Assembly: GCA_050633365.1 (NCBI GenBank)
Contig: JBOEGJ010000045.1
Location: 1 to 64,000, forward strand
Source: Pseudomaricurvus sp050633365
Lineage (GTDB): Bacteria; Pseudomonadota; Gammaproteobacteria; Pseudomonadales; Cellvibrionaceae
Direction: 5' to 3'
Length of the DNA stretch: 64,000 nt
Of this stretch, positions 8,507-18,380 are shown piece by piece. Position 1 is the first letter of the stretch; the number at the start of each line of letters is the position of its first letter. The translations under genes were made by a program, and so were the position numbers. Below the pieces are notes generated by a model that was not told the origin of the DNA, made no database searches, and saw only the letters and a program-made list of their open reading frames with translations.

Positions 8507-9175
8507 ATGGCTAACCATATCTTTATTTTGGCCGCAGTGATGATGATTGCCGGCGTGTTTGGCGGTCTCATTAATTATTATCAAATGAATCAGGAAGACG
8601 GTGATCCGGCGAGCTTGCAGCGCTGCATCGTGATTGGTATTGGCGCCGCGTTTTTAGTGCCTGTGGTGCTCGACTTGGTCAATAGCGATCTGATCTTGGA
8701 GATTCAGGGCGATCCATCTCGGCTATTGATTTACACCGGTTTTTGCTTGATCGCGTCCATCGCCTCAAGGGTTGTGATTGTCAATATGTCTGACCGGATA
8801 CTGCGCGAAGCCACCTTGGCAAGATCGCAATCGGATACCATTTCCCACGACCTGCGCATCTTGCAAGATGAGTTGATGCCCTTGGTTGAAACCGAAACTG
8901 AGCAAGACCCCAGTGATGACAACAGCGCGCCAATCGAGTTGGAGAGTGATCTCGATGTAACTTCCTCGAAAGTCCTGAAAACCTTGGGTTGTGGCCGTTT
9001 TATCTTCCGCTCGATGGCGGGTTTGTGTCGCGAAGCGGGCACCGATGAGGCGACTATGGGCAAAACACTGAACGTTCTTGTGACTCGGGATATGGCCGGT
9101 CGCATCAGTGGTAAAAAAGGCATGCGCTGGTACTTAACCGAAAAGGGTCGCCGCATGATGGATGTCGTGGCGTAA
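8507..9175 (+). CDS. membrane protein with C-terminal winged-helix-like domain
   Basis: 222 residues; TTGAGGGAGAA gives a strong ribosome binding site for the ATG. Residues 1-22 and about 38-58 and 70-92 are hydrophobic, giving two to three TM segments. They are followed by a linker with coiled-coil character (about 95-125) and an acidic spacer. Residues 155-222 (LGCGRFIFRSMAGLCREAG to YLTEKGRRMM) look like a winged-helix fold with a recognition helix and a wing ending in TEKGRR. The N-terminal part recalls the family annotated as YEATS-associated helix-containing protein; that match is from memory and tentative. It may be a membrane-tethered sensor or regulator. Confidence 0.65.
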   Translation: MANHIFILAAVMMIAGVFGGLINYYQMNQEDGDPASLQRCIVIGIGAAFLVPVVLDLVNSDLILEIQGDPSRLLIYTGFCLIASIASRVVIVNMSDRILREATLARSQSDTISHDLRILQDELMPLVETETEQDPSDDNSAPIELESDLDVTSSKVLKTLGCGRFIFRSMAGLCREAGTDEATMGKTLNVLVTRDMAGRISGKKGMRWYLTEKGRRMMDVVA

Positions 9176-9377
9176 TTCACGGCATAATCCCGAGCTCGCG
9201 CTCTAAAGCATTCTCGTCCAATGCCGCTATCTTCTATTAGTCGCGCCGCTATCTTCTGTTGGTAGTGAACTAACTTTTAGAAATAGCGGTGCAATCGTGT
9301 TGGTATGGGAGAGTCAAAGTAGTATGTCTCTCGCCGTCGGTTGTTGATGGACAAAAGATGAAGGTGATGATTTACAC

Positions 9378-11882
9378 ATGAGCAGTTGGTTGGATAAGAC
9401 GTTGGGTCGGGTTAATGCATCGCGACGAGTCGGTCACTGTTCTGGTAGGCCTTGGAGAGTGCGAAATCGGTATTTAGGACTGACCAGGTTCTTTAAATTC
9501 TTGTTGAAACCCGCGCTTCTAAGATGGAAACCCGCGCTTCCAAGATGGAAAGTCGCGATCGATTGTACTTCAGCACTATCTTTGATTCGCCTGTCTGTTC
9601 TCTCACCCGTTCTCTCTCCTGTTCTCACTGCGGTACTATCACCAGCTTTGGTGCTCGCGCTCATCGGTACTCTCGTTTTTACCAGTGTTCAGAGTCAAGC
9701 GGCAGATGAGGCACCCTTGCCAGCCGATGTTCGAGTCATCATCGATGTCTCGGGGAGCATGAAGCAAAATGATCCCGCTAATCTTCGCCAGCCCGCCGTT
9801 GAGCTGTTGGTACAGTTACTTCCAGATGGCAGTAAAGCCGGTATCTGGACCTTCGGCCGCTACATCAATATGTTGGTCAAGCACCGAGAGGTCAACGATC
9901 AATGGAAACGCGACGCCACACAACTATCGGCTGACATCAACTCTGTGGGGTTGTACACCAACATTGGTGAGGCCCTAGAAAAAGCCACCTACGATTACGA
10001 TCGCCCCAACCCAGGCTACCAAACCAGTCTTATTTTATTGACCGATGGTATGGTCGATATCGACAAAGATCCGCAAAAAAATCAGCAGGAATGGCGGCGA
10101 CTGGTGGACGAGGTGCTACCTAGATTGCAGCAGTCAGGCTACAAGGTTCATACCGTTGCCCTGTCGGAAAATGCCGACACTGCGTTGATGGATAAGCTGG
10201 CGCTGGGAACTGATGGTCTGTCTGAAGTGGCCAACAGCGCTGATGATTTGATGAAGATTTTCTTGCGGATTTTTGATCAAGCGGCCCCGAGCGAACAGGT
10301 ACCTCTAGAGGGGAATACCTTCCTAGTGGATTCCAGCATCGAAGAATTCACGGCCCTAATTTTTCCTGAACCAACCAGTGAGCCGACACGATTGATTGCG
10401 CCGGACGATACCGAATACCGCTTTGATAAAGAGATGAGCGATGCCAACTGGTATCGAACCGATGATTACGACTTGATCACGATTCAGCGACCTTTAGAGG
10501 GTGAATGGAAAGTCATCGCTGATCTCGATCCCGACAGTCGAGTTACCGTTGTCAGTAATCTCAATCTGTTGGTTAAACCTCTACCGACTAACTTGTTCGC
10601 CGATCAAGTGGCTCAATTATCGGTGCTGTTTCAAGAGCAAAACAAAACGATTACCGATAGAGACTTTTTAAGTCTACTTAAGATCGATGGTGCGATTGAT
10701 CATCAAGAGAGCAGTGAACATTGGGATCGGCCCCTCAGTAACGAGGAGCCGCCGCGCAACGGTATTTACACCAGCGCCTTGGACATGTTTCAAGAAGAAG
10801 GGCGCTATCAAGTCTCGGTGGCGGTCGACGGCAAGAGCTTCCAGCGTCAGTTTAAGCACAATATTACCGTTCGCCAGCCCTTTGCGGTTGAGTTGGAAAA
10901 ACAGATAAATGCCGGCAGGGAAGAATACAATCTAACCGTTCGAGCCCATGGTGAGCTGGTGGATCCTGCCAATACTCAGGTGGTCGCCAGAATCAAAGAT
11001 CCCGAGGGGCGAAGCAGTATTAAGCCTCTGCAGTTAACCCAGAAAGATGATTGGCAGCTCTTGATTAAGCCGGAGACCGAGGGGCGTTATCAAGTCAGAT
11101 TGAGAATTAGCGGTGATGATCGCAACGGCGAATCGTTTAATTTTGATCCGGGTCTGAAGAGCTTTACTTACCCCTCGGAAGATAACCCTTTTGCCCAAGC
11201 GGCAGAGGTTATGCCCGAACCCGAGCCAATCGCAGAGGTTGAGAAGGAGCCCGCGGTTGAAGATCCAGTGGAAGAGCCCGCGCCGGCAGAGCCTGAAGTA
11301 GAGGCGGAGATCACTGAGGAAGAACCCGCTGAGGAAGAGAGCGTTGAAGAGGAATCCTCCTGGCCTCTGTATGTGGGGTTGGGCATTGGCAATCTACTGA
11401 TTATTGCTCTGGCGGTGTTCGCCTATCGGATGGTGATGGGCTCCGGAAAAGGAGACAGTCTAAAAGAGCTGGAAGAGGCTGTCGCCGAAGCGGAAGCCGA
11501 GGATACCGAGCCTGCAGAAAGTAAAAAACCGGCGCAGGAGGCGCCCGAAGCCCCGGTGCCTGAAATGCAAGAAATCTCCGAAGTTGAACCGATTGAAGAT
11601 GGCATGGACATGGAAGAAATGCCCATGGACGATGGTCTTGATCTATCGTCTGATGACGTGACTGAGGCCGAGCTACCGACTGATGCCGAGCAATCCGTTA
11701 GCGATAGTGCAGCCGATGAACAGGCCGCAGATGACCTATTGGCCGGGCTCGACGAGGGCGAAGCGAGCGCAGAAGAGGGTGACAGCGCACTAGATGATGC
11801 AATGGAAGGCTTCTCTCTCGATGATTTTGCCCCTGATTCACTCGATGAAGACGAAGACGAAGAGGGCACGCCCAAAGAGTAA
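9378..11882 (+). CDS. vWA-domain protein, membrane-anchored, acidic C-terminal tail
   Basis: 834 residues. A basic N-terminal stretch and a long hydrophobic segment (about 60-105) act as signal or anchor and end near SQAADEAPL. A von Willebrand A domain follows, with the MIDAS motif DVSGSM at about 117-122 and TDGMVD further on. The large middle region looks like beta-sandwich repeats. A second TM segment (WPLYVGLGIGNLLIIALAVF, about 662-681) is followed by a very acidic cytoplasmic tail. The architecture resembles the gammaproteobacterial TIGR03503 family of vWA proteins. The true start may be later than 9378, because the first 55 residues contain a 7-residue duplication and look unconserved. 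Confidence 0.7.
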   Translation: MSSWLDKTLGRVNASRRVGHCSGRPWRVRNRYLGLTRFFKFLLKPALLRWKPALPRWKVAIDCTSALSLIRLSVLSPVLSPVLTAVLSPALVLALIGTLVFTSVQSQAADEAPLPADVRVIIDVSGSMKQNDPANLRQPAVELLVQLLPDGSKAGIWTFGRYINMLVKHREVNDQWKRDATQLSADINSVGLYTNIGEALEKATYDYDRPNPGYQTSLILLTDGMVDIDKDPQKNQQEWRRLVDEVLPRLQQSGYKVHTVALSENADTALMDKLALGTDGLSEVANSADDLMKIFLRIFDQAAPSEQVPLEGNTFLVDSSIEEFTALIFPEPTSEPTRLIAPDDTEYRFDKEMSDANWYRTDDYDLITIQRPLEGEWKVIADLDPDSRVTVVSNLNLLVKPLPTNLFADQVAQLSVLFQEQNKTITDRDFLSLLKIDGAIDHQESSEHWDRPLSNEEPPRNGIYTSALDMFQEEGRYQVSVAVDGKSFQRQFKHNITVRQPFAVELEKQINAGREEYNLTVRAHGELVDPANTQVVARIKDPEGRSSIKPLQLTQKDDWQLLIKPETEGRYQVRLRISGDDRNGESFNFDPGLKSFTYPSEDNPFAQAAEVMPEPEPIAEVEKEPAVEDPVEEPAPAEPEVEAEITEEEPAEEESVEEESSWPLYVGLGIGNLLIIALAVFAYRMVMGSGKGDSLKELEEAVAEAEAEDTEPAESKKPAQEAPEAPVPEMQEISEVEPIEDGMDMEEMPMDDGLDLSSDDVTEAELPTDAEQSVSDSAADEQAADDLLAGLDEGEASAEEGDSALDDAMEGFSLDDFAPDSLDEDEDEEGTPKE
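9506..9547 (+). repeat. 21-bp tandem duplication within a coding region
   Basis: GAAACCCGCGCTTC-T/C-AAGATG occurs twice back to back with one mismatch. It duplicates seven codons (KPALLRW and KPALPRW) near the N-terminus of the vWA protein. Confidence 0.85.
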
Positions 11883-12015
11883 CGTTCGATGAAAGAGCGA
11901 GAGCGCCCTTAAGCGTTGCCCACTGTGTGGTAAGTTGGTAGGGTGCGCCTTTATTTAGGGCTCTTTTGTTTCGAGCTGGCTATTTCGGACTCCTGATCTC
12001 GGAGTAGGGCTTACC

Positions 12016-12678
12016 TTGGTTACCTTGTCGACATCTCATTGTTCTCGCTGTCTGTTGCGCCAAGATCTGTGTCTTTGCCATCAAGCGCCTGTGCTCAGTA
12101 AAGCCCTCGAAGATTTTCATTTAGTGTTACTGACTCACACCGATGAGCTGCGAAAAGTCACCAACACCGGGCGCTTGTTAGAGCGTGCTTTGCCTCGGTG
12201 TGAGGTTTGGCCGTGGCAGCGTACCGAGTTTGAAGGCCGATGGCAGAGCTTCCTAAAAAACCAATCACGATCCCCGATACTGCTGTTTCCAACCGATGAG
12301 GTCACAACCGCAGCGGTTGTTGAGCTAGAGAGTTTTCACTCGATCGGTGAAAAACAGGCCTTAATGACAAATCACATTTTTGTACTTGTCGACGCGACCT
12401 GGCAGCAAGCGAAAAAAATGCTGCGTCAATCGACGTCGCTACAAGCTTGTCCGCGATTATCGCTGTCCATTGACCAAGAGAGTCAGTACAGCTTGAGGCG
12501 CAATCAATCCGCCGGCAATGTTTCCACTGTCGAGACCGGTTATGGTCTTCTTCGTGAATTCGCACTTGAGGCCGACGCCGATAGATTACAAGCTTACTTT
12601 GAGCGGTTTTTACGCCATAGCGAAGCCAATCGCAGCGGATATACCTTGGCAAACGACGGCAGCGATGAGGGCTACTGA
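12016..12678 (+). CDS. DTW-domain tRNA-uridine aminocarboxypropyltransferase (TapT/YfiP-like)
   Basis: 220 residues from a TTG start; GGAG at 12001 is the best ribosome binding site, and no in-frame ATG exists before the first conserved cysteines. The N-terminus carries CSRCLLRQDLCLCHQ, typical of DTW proteins. The signature DATWQQAKKM near residue 125 corresponds to D-x-TW, and LRRNQSAGNVSTVET matches the conserved C-terminal motif. The family makes acp3U at position 47 (or 20) of tRNA from S-adenosylmethionine. Its stop overlaps the next start by one base (TGATG), so the GNAT gene is translationally coupled. Confidence 0.85.
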   Translation: MVTLSTSHCSRCLLRQDLCLCHQAPVLSKALEDFHLVLLTHTDELRKVTNTGRLLERALPRCEVWPWQRTEFEGRWQSFLKNQSRSPILLFPTDEVTTAAVVELESFHSIGEKQALMTNHIFVLVDATWQQAKKMLRQSTSLQACPRLSLSIDQESQYSLRRNQSAGNVSTVETGYGLLREFALEADADRLQAYFERFLRHSEANRSGYTLANDGSDEGY

Positions 12679-13136
12679 TGTATCGTTTTGAGAAGTTGAC
12701 CGAATTACAGATTCCACTGGTCAATAAATTTTATAAACAAGCTCGCTACTCCTCAAAGGCGGGGCGAGGTGAAGTCGTCTTTGTACTCAAGGGGGATGCC
12801 GGTATCGTCGCGGCGGTGCGATTAGAGCCCAAGCCAAACGACGCCTACTTTTTGCGCGCTATGTGCGTTTTGCCCGAATTGCGCGAAAAGGGAGTGGGCA
12901 CTCAGTTGCTGGTTCAGATGCAGAGTTTTTTGAATGCGCATTCGGTCTATTGTTTTCCTTTTGATCATCTTGTTGCTTTTTATGGGGCGGCGGGATTTAA
13001 GTTACAGGAGACCAGTAAACTACCAAGTTCTATTGTTGACCCCTTTTCTCGCTATCAACGACAAGGGAGAAAGATTTGTATTATGTGCAATGCTGCCTTT
13101 ATCGGCGATCTGGCAGAATCACCAGCAGATCATTGA
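12678..13136 (+). CDS. GNAT family N-acetyltransferase
   Basis: 152 residues. The GNAT acetyl-CoA motif is seen in the stretch LRAMCVLPELREKGVGTQLL (about 56-75), with R-x-x-G-x-G, and a final beta strand with FYGAAGFK. The substrate cannot be told. It overlaps the DTW-domain gene by one base, so it is likely coexpressed and could act on translation-related targets, but that is only a guess from position. Confidence 0.85.
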   Translation: MYRFEKLTELQIPLVNKFYKQARYSSKAGRGEVVFVLKGDAGIVAAVRLEPKPNDAYFLRAMCVLPELREKGVGTQLLVQMQSFLNAHSVYCFPFDHLVAFYGAAGFKLQETSKLPSSIVDPFSRYQRQGRKICIMCNAAFIGDLAESPADH

Positions 13137-13196
13137 ATCTCGGTAATCTCGGTGCTAGGTATGGCGGTGATAGAAAGATCAAAGAAAGGGTGAATT

Positions 13197-13994
13197 ATGT
13201 GTGAGCTGCTGGGCATGTCAGCCAACGTTCCTACCGATATCTGTTTCAGCTTTCAGGGGTTGATGCAGAGAGGCGGAGGTACAGGCCCCCATAAAGACGG
13301 TTGGGGTATCGTCTTCTATGAAGGCAAAGGTGTGCGGGAATTTCGAGATCCAACTCCGGGTGTAAACTCAAAGATTGCCGAGTTGGTGCAGAGTTATCCC
13401 ATTAAGAGCTGTTACGTCATTAGCCACATTCGCCAAGCCAACGTCGGCGAGGTGTGCCTCGAAAATACTCATCCTTTTACCCGTGAAATCTGGGGGCAAA
13501 ACTGGACCTTTGCCCATAACGGTCAACTGAAAGACAGTGATGCTTTAGCGGTCGGTCGAGATCTACCTGTGGGTTCCACCGACAGTGAACGAGCGTTTTG
13601 TTGGTTACTGCAAGAGCTTCGGGGCCATTTTACCAGCGCTCCAGATTCGAGTGACTTGGCTGAGTTTCTCTATCCTCGATTTGAGTTCTTACGCTCTTTG
13701 GGGGTGTTCAATTGTCTGCTCAGCAATGGCGACTGGATGATCTGTTATTGCTCGACCAAGTTACAATGGATCACGCGGCGTGCACCTTTTGGCCAAGCTC
13801 AATTGACCGACGCCGAGGTTGAGATAAACTTCGCCGGTGAGACTACGCCGAATGATGTGGTCACTGTGATTGCCACTCAGCCGCTGACCTCTAACGAGCA
13901 ATGGAATCAAATGGTCGGCGGTGAATTGTTGGTGTTTGTGGATGGTATCAAATCGTGGCAGCGCAGTGCGCCTGAAGCCGAAGTTTCTCGGTAG
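13197..13994 (+). CDS. class II glutamine amidotransferase (YafJ-like)
   Basis: 265 residues beginning MCELLGMSAN, so Cys2 is placed as the N-terminal nucleophile after Met removal. Further Ntn-amidotransferase motifs follow: GPHKDGWGI (about 31-39), SHIRQAN and FAHNGQL. The length and single-domain form match YafJ, whose synthetase partner and physiological substrate are not established. AAAGAAAGGGTGAATT provides a good ribosome binding site. It precedes hrpA with a 190-bp gap. Confidence 0.9.
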   Translation: MCELLGMSANVPTDICFSFQGLMQRGGGTGPHKDGWGIVFYEGKGVREFRDPTPGVNSKIAELVQSYPIKSCYVISHIRQANVGEVCLENTHPFTREIWGQNWTFAHNGQLKDSDALAVGRDLPVGSTDSERAFCWLLQELRGHFTSAPDSSDLAEFLYPRFEFLRSLGVFNCLLSNGDWMICYCSTKLQWITRRAPFGQAQLTDAEVEINFAGETTPNDVVTVIATQPLTSNEQWNQMVGGELLVFVDGIKSWQRSAPEAEVSR

Positions 13995-14185
13995 ATTTCC
14001 AACTATCTCAGCCAGATCCCACGTATAATGGCCGCCTTAGACAATGACAGAACACTAGGCTGCCTATCCAGTATTCGATCTTGCCACAACCCAACCGCTG
14101 CGTTGAGATCGAGCTATACACGTCGTCACTCCCGAGTGGATTGAGACGTAATCTAGGTCGCCCGAGGTAATTCGGAGACGATTTT

Positions 14186-17100
14186 TTGACGACTAACGCT
14201 TCAACCCCATCCATTGATGACTCGCTAGCCCAGTGTCAGCAGCAGCTCGACAACGTCATGGGGAGGGATCACTTTCGGCTAGAGCGGCAGCTCAACGATC
14301 TGCGTCAGCGATTGAAGGCGGAAAAACCCATCGACAAAGGCCTGGCTAAATTGCAGCAGGCGATTGAGCGATCGACGAAGTTGTTGGCGCAGCGCCAAGC
14401 TGCCGTTCCAGAAATACAATTTCCTGAAAATCTACCGGTCTCAGGTCGGCGAGAAGAAATTAGTGAACTGATCGAAAAACATCAAGTGGTCATCCTTGCT
14501 GGCGAGACTGGGTCCGGTAAGACCACGCAGCTTCCCAAGATTTGTCTCGAACTTGGCCGTGGTGTTCACGGTCTGATTGGCCACACGCAACCTCGCCGAA
14601 TTGCCGCTCGTACGGTTGCTTCTCGTATTGCAGAAGAGCTCAACACTCCGCTGGGGCAATCGGTGGGTTACCAGGTGCGATTTACCGATCATACTCAGGA
14701 TACCAGTCATATTAAGTTGATGACCGACGGGATCTTACTGGCCGAAATTCAGCACGATCGTTTGCTCACAAAATACGATACGTTGATTATCGACGAAGCC
14801 CACGAGCGCAGTCTCAATATCGATTTCTTGCTGGGTTATCTCAAACGATTGTTGCCCAAACGCCCCGACCTAAAGATCATCATCACCTCGGCAACCATTG
14901 ATTTGCAGCGCTTTTCCGATCATTTCGACGGAGCGCCAGTGATCGAGGTATCAGGTCGTACCTTCCCGGTTGATGTTCACTATCGCCCCATGACCGACAG
15001 TGAAGACGATCTCTACAGCGCCATTACCGACACTGTGTCTGAAATTCTGGAAACCGAAAAAGGCGGCACTCGCCGCGGCGGGGACATCTTAGTGTTTATG
15101 AGCGGCGAGAGGGAGATTCGCGAGGCGGCGCAGGCACTAAGACACGCGAACTTCCCTCACTTAGAAATACTCCCGCTTTATGCACGCTTGAGTTTAGAGG
15201 ATCAAAATAAAGTCTTTAACAATCACAAAGGGCGCCGCGTAGTACTGGCCACCAACGTGGCCGAAACCAGTATTACCGTGCCTGGGATACGTTATGTGAT
15301 TGATCCAGGCTATGCCCGCATTAGCCGTTACAGCTTTCGCTCTAAGATTCAGCGCCTACCCATTGAGCCGGTTTCGCAGGCCAGTGCTAATCAGCGTAAA
15401 GGTCGGTGTGGACGAGTGAGTGAAGGGGTTTGTTATCGTCTCTATGACGAACAAGACTTTTTGAATCGTCCAGAATTCACCGACGCCGAAATCTTACGTA
15501 CGAATCTTGCTGCAGTGATACTGCAAATGTTGAATATGCGCATTGGCGATGTGCGGCACTTTCCCTTTGTGGATATGCCAGATTCTCGCCTGCTCAATGA
15601 TGGTTTTAAGTTACTGGAAGAGCTCGAAGCCGTTGATAAGCACGGTAAGGTCAAACCGCTGGGGCGTCAGTTAATGACTCTGCCCGTCGACCCACGTTTA
15701 GGGCGGATGGTATTGGCGGCAAAGCAACACAGCGCCTTGCGTGAAGTGTTGATTATTGCCAGTGCCTTGTCGATCCAAGATCCTCGCGAGCGACCGTCGG
15801 ATAAGAAACAAGCTGCTGATGAAAAGCACCGACGCTTCAATGATGATCATTCCGATTTTCTCGCATACATTAATCTTTGGAATTACGCCGAAGAGCAGCG
15901 CCAGGAACTGTCGCAAAATCAGTTTCGAAAGCTGTGTAAAAAAGAGTTTTTGTCGTTTATGCGTTTGCGAGAGTGGCGAGAAATTCACCATCAACTGCTG
16001 ACGGCGATTAAACCACTCAAGCTCAAGCAAAACACCGAATCCGCCAGTTACGAATCGGTTCATAAAGCACTGCTGCCAGGATTGTTGGGATACGTCGGTA
16101 GTAAGGCTGAAGACCGAGAATATCTGGGCGCGCGCAATCGTCGATTTCAGATTTTTCCCGGATCCTCTCAAAATAAAAAATCTCCCAAGTGGATGGTGGC
16201 GGGGCAACTGCTCGAGACCTCGCGTTTATTTGCCCATCAAGTGGCAAAAATTGATCCAAGTTGGATTCTTCAAGCGGCCCAGCACCTGATAAAGCGCAAT
16301 CAATTTGAGCCTCATTACGACGTTAAAACCGGTCAGGTTATGGCCTTTGAGCGAGTTACTTTGTACGGCTTGTTACTGGTCGAAAAGCAGCGCGTGAGTT
16401 TTGGCAGTATCGACCCCAAAACCTCTCGCGAGGTATTTATTCGCGCGGCTTTAGTGGAAGAACGCTATCGCGGTAAAGGGCCATTCTTCAAATACAATCA
16501 AGCGCTCGTTAAACAGTTGCATGAGTTGGAGGCTAAGTCTCGCCGACGCGATATTCTCGTGGATGAGGAGGTAATCTACCGCTTCTACGATGAACGTATT
16601 CCGGCTGATATCGTGAACTTAGCAGGCTTTGAGCACTGGCGAAAAGACAAAGAACTGAACAAGCAATCGCCCAATCCAAAGATGCTGTATATGGATCGCG
16701 ATTATTTGATGCAGCACGATGCCAGTGCCATCACCGAAGCGCAGTTCCCGACCGAGCTCCTTTGGGAGGGTTTGACCTTTCCGCTTACATATCACTTTGA
16801 GCCTGGCCACATTGCCGATGGGGTGAGCATTCGAGTACCGGTGGCGGCCTTGCATTTGGTGCCTGAGAATCGCCTGGAATGGATTATCCCAGGAATCTTG
16901 CGTGAGAAGTGCGTGCAATTGGTTAAGGGGCTGCCGAAACAATGGCGTAAGCACTTTGTCCCAGTGCCCAACTATGTGGATCAGGCTCTCGCGTCACTTA
17001 AGCCCGATAACCTGCCCTTGTCGGAAATGCTGGGGTATCAGTTAAAACGTCAAACCGGTGTTGATGTTCCAGTTGAACAATGGCAGTCGGTTCAGTTGGA

Positions 17101-18106
17101 TGATTACTACCGTTTTAATATTCAGGTAGTGGATGAAAAGGGTAAGGTTCTGGCTCAGGATCGTGATCTTATGCTGCTGCGCGAGCGCTATCGAGATCAG
17201 TTGCAAAAGACGCTACAAAGTAGCGATGACTCCATAGAGCGTGCGGACATCACTGAGTGGGATTTTGAAGAGTTACCCCGGGAGGTAAGGCTCAAGCGTG
17301 CGGGCATGAGTATCGCGGCTTACCCCAGTTTGGTTGATGATAAAACTTCGGTAGCTTTGCGGTTAAAAGACAATCCAGTCGAAGCTCAATTCGACAGTCG
17401 TCGTGGTATTACTCGGCTGGCGTTATTGCATTTACACGGCAGTGTGAAGTACCTTCGAAAGGAGTTGTTGAAGGGGAAAGATCTCGGTCTGACCGTGGTG
17501 TCCTTAGGTAAGCGTGAAGCGGTTGTCGACGATATGATTATGGCGGCGATCAATGATGTTTGCTTTTCAGACGGTTTACCCTCGACTAAGTCCGAATTTT
17601 TATCAGCCATAGAGCAGGGCAAAGACAAGATTACCGCTCGTGCAAATGATATCGAGAAGTTAGTCGTGGATGTCTTGTCACAAGTAGTGGCGATCAAAAA
17701 GGCCATTAAGGGCAATAAAAATGCACTGGCCATTGCGGTGGCTGCTGGTGATATCAATCAACAGCTGCAGCGATTGATTTATCCGAACTTCCTCTTCGAA
17801 ACGCCGGGCAAATGGCTGCAACAGTACCCTCGTTACTTAAAGGCCATTCAGCTTCGCTTAGACAAGGCTCCGTCGCAAATTCAGAAGGATAAAATCTGGA
17901 CCGCGGAAGTCGATGAGTTGTGGCAACAATGGCAACAGCGATTCGATAAAGAAGGCGAGGCGGTTATTCATGGCAATGAACATCTCATCAATTATCGATG
18001 GATGATTGAAGAGTATCGTGTGTCGCTTTTTGCTCAGTCATTAAAGACGCTGATGCCTGTGTCGGAAAAGCGATTAAAGAAACTTTGGAGCGAAGCTCAG
18101 GGTTAA
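14186..18106 (+). CDS. hrpA: ATP-dependent RNA helicase HrpA
   Basis: 1306 residues, the size of E. coli HrpA. It starts at TTG, supported by GGAG eight bases upstream and the lack of a nearby in-frame ATG. Walker A GETGSGKT is at about 106-113 and the DEAH box at about 203-206. SAT (motif III), NVAETSITVPG and the Q-x-KGRCGR motif VI follow, then the helicase-associated, OB-fold and long DUF3418-type C-terminal regions. It acts in mRNA processing and rescue of stalled or collided ribosomes in E. coli. No frameshift is seen. Confidence 0.94.
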   Translation: MTTNASTPSIDDSLAQCQQQLDNVMGRDHFRLERQLNDLRQRLKAEKPIDKGLAKLQQAIERSTKLLAQRQAAVPEIQFPENLPVSGRREEISELIEKHQVVILAGETGSGKTTQLPKICLELGRGVHGLIGHTQPRRIAARTVASRIAEELNTPLGQSVGYQVRFTDHTQDTSHIKLMTDGILLAEIQHDRLLTKYDTLIIDEAHERSLNIDFLLGYLKRLLPKRPDLKIIITSATIDLQRFSDHFDGAPVIEVSGRTFPVDVHYRPMTDSEDDLYSAITDTVSEILETEKGGTRRGGDILVFMSGEREIREAAQALRHANFPHLEILPLYARLSLEDQNKVFNNHKGRRVVLATNVAETSITVPGIRYVIDPGYARISRYSFRSKIQRLPIEPVSQASANQRKGRCGRVSEGVCYRLYDEQDFLNRPEFTDAEILRTNLAAVILQMLNMRIGDVRHFPFVDMPDSRLLNDGFKLLEELEAVDKHGKVKPLGRQLMTLPVDPRLGRMVLAAKQHSALREVLIIASALSIQDPRERPSDKKQAADEKHRRFNDDHSDFLAYINLWNYAEEQRQELSQNQFRKLCKKEFLSFMRLREWREIHHQLLTAIKPLKLKQNTESASYESVHKALLPGLLGYVGSKAEDREYLGARNRRFQIFPGSSQNKKSPKWMVAGQLLETSRLFAHQVAKIDPSWILQAAQHLIKRNQFEPHYDVKTGQVMAFERVTLYGLLLVEKQRVSFGSIDPKTSREVFIRAALVEERYRGKGPFFKYNQALVKQLHELEAKSRRRDILVDEEVIYRFYDERIPADIVNLAGFEHWRKDKELNKQSPNPKMLYMDRDYLMQHDASAITEAQFPTELLWEGLTFPLTYHFEPGHIADGVSIRVPVAALHLVPENRLEWIIPGILREKCVQLVKGLPKQWRKHFVPVPNYVDQALASLKPDNLPLSEMLGYQLKRQTGVDVPVEQWQSVQLDDYYRFNIQVVDEKGKVLAQDRDLMLLRERYRDQLQKTLQSSDDSIERADITEWDFEELPREVRLKRAGMSIAAYPSLVDDKTSVALRLKDNPVEAQFDSRRGITRLALLHLHGSVKYLRKELLKGKDLGLTVVSLGKREAVVDDMIMAAINDVCFSDGLPSTKSEFLSAIEQGKDKITARANDIEKLVVDVLSQVVAIKKAIKGNKNALAIAVAAGDINQQLQRLIYPNFLFETPGKWLQQYPRYLKAIQLRLDKAPSQIQKDKIWTAEVDELWQQWQQRFDKEGEAVIHGNEHLINYRWMIEEYRVSLFAQSLKTLMPVSEKRLKKLWSEAQG

Positions 18107-18380
18107 AGACCAATTTTTGGCGCTTCTGGATATATAGCGCGGCGCCGTTAATCGTGTCTCTTATATAGCGGATTGATCATTTTCTAGTGTGTAGAACAGG
18201 CCTATAATTTGACTCTGATATTTACTGCCCCGATTTTTCGTCGCTTGAGTTGCTGCCCGCAAGGGGGCGGGTTAAACGTTCAGCTGGCTAACAGGCTCAG
18301 GTGTTTGATAAACCCAAGAGTTTTGACAAGCTCAGGCGACTCACAAATTCAGAAGATTTATAAACTTCGAGGCCATCAAA

